Assembly (NCBI RefSeq): GCF_000954115.1
Contig: NZ_CP010797.1
Span: 1,674,001 to 1,738,000, forward strand
Length of the DNA stretch: 64,000 bases
Reading direction: 5' to 3'
Source of the DNA: Rhodococcus sp. B7740
GTDB taxonomy: Bacteria > Actinomycetota > Actinomycetes > Mycobacteriales > Mycobacteriaceae
How positions within the stretch are numbered: the stretch's first letter is position 1; each line of letters begins with the position of its first letter. The notes beneath the pieces were generated by a model, which saw only the letters and a program-made list of their open reading frames with translations, was not told the DNA's origin and did no database searches. Both the position numbers and the translations under genes were made by a program. Positions 63,985-64,000 of the stretch are shown here, one piece after another.

Positions 63985-64000
63985 CGCGTGTTCCAGTCCC

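Overview
The window is high-GC actinobacterial DNA, most likely from Rhodococcus or a close relative (Mycobacteriales, Nocardiaceae). The evidence is the gene content (whiB1, whiB7, AdnAB, PdtaS, SigH with its ZAS anti-sigma factor, mycoredoxin, a resuscitation-promoting factor, DesA3-type desaturases, a WS/DGAT protein), frequent GTG starts, and a gene order that follows the Mycobacterium tuberculosis Rv3193c-Rv3234c segment for most of its length. That synteny is recalled from knowledge of the family and was not computed here.

Layout: 1-2.5 kb holds the end of an ECF sigma gene, a GNAT gene, a small acidic protein, an orphan Imm5-like gene and the initiator tRNA gene. 3-12.6 kb holds rpf behind a structured leader, a UPF0182 membrane protein, a PPA1309-family protein, a PDZ/Lon-like protease, a DUF2342 protein, a ThiF-like protein and an ABC1 kinase. 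12.6-25.3 kb holds whiB7 with its promoter, leader ORF and attenuator, then uvrD2, mrx1, nudC, a K+ channel, a DoxX protein and adnB-adnA. 25.3-28.7 kb holds a hydrolase, an ATL protein, a thioesterase and a MobA-MoeA fusion. 28.7-37.3 kb is a nitrite/nitrate module (cbiX-like, HemD/NnaR-like, nirD, nirB, narK) plus a CynX-type transporter and GntR regulator; it interrupts the mycobacterial-type order. 37.3-49.5 kb returns to that order: kinase-like protein, moeZ, DUF3152, TetR, DUF3107, ferritin-like protein, DEAD-box helicase, beta-propeller protein, ParA, DHA2 transporter, phosphatase, GNAT. 49.5-51.3 kb has a small membrane protein, a 33-bp tandem array and a lipid kinase with odd codon use. 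51.6-57.9 kb holds whiB1, pdtaS, a biotinyl carrier, the tiny ribosomal protein bL37, rshA-sigH, a YbaK protein, aroA and rsgA. 57.9-64 kb is a desaturase module (two DesA3-like desaturases and their ferredoxin reductase), a DUF protein and a WS/DGAT-family protein.

Functional themes: redox and stress control (sigH-rshA, mrx1 behind a SigH-type promoter, WhiB1, WhiB7), double-strand-break processing (AdnAB, UvrD2), nitrite assimilation with siroheme and molybdenum-cofactor support, and fatty-acid desaturation with storage-lipid functions. The regulatory DNA is unusually readable. A YTACG-N4-CGTAR operator precedes all three desaturase-module genes. SigH-type promoters (GGAAC-N18-GTT) precede sigH and mrx1. 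whiB7 has a WhiB7-type promoter and a leader attenuator. A CRP-type site precedes whiB1. A hairpin covers the apparent ribosome site of the RNA helicase, and the rpf leader has strong potential for folding.
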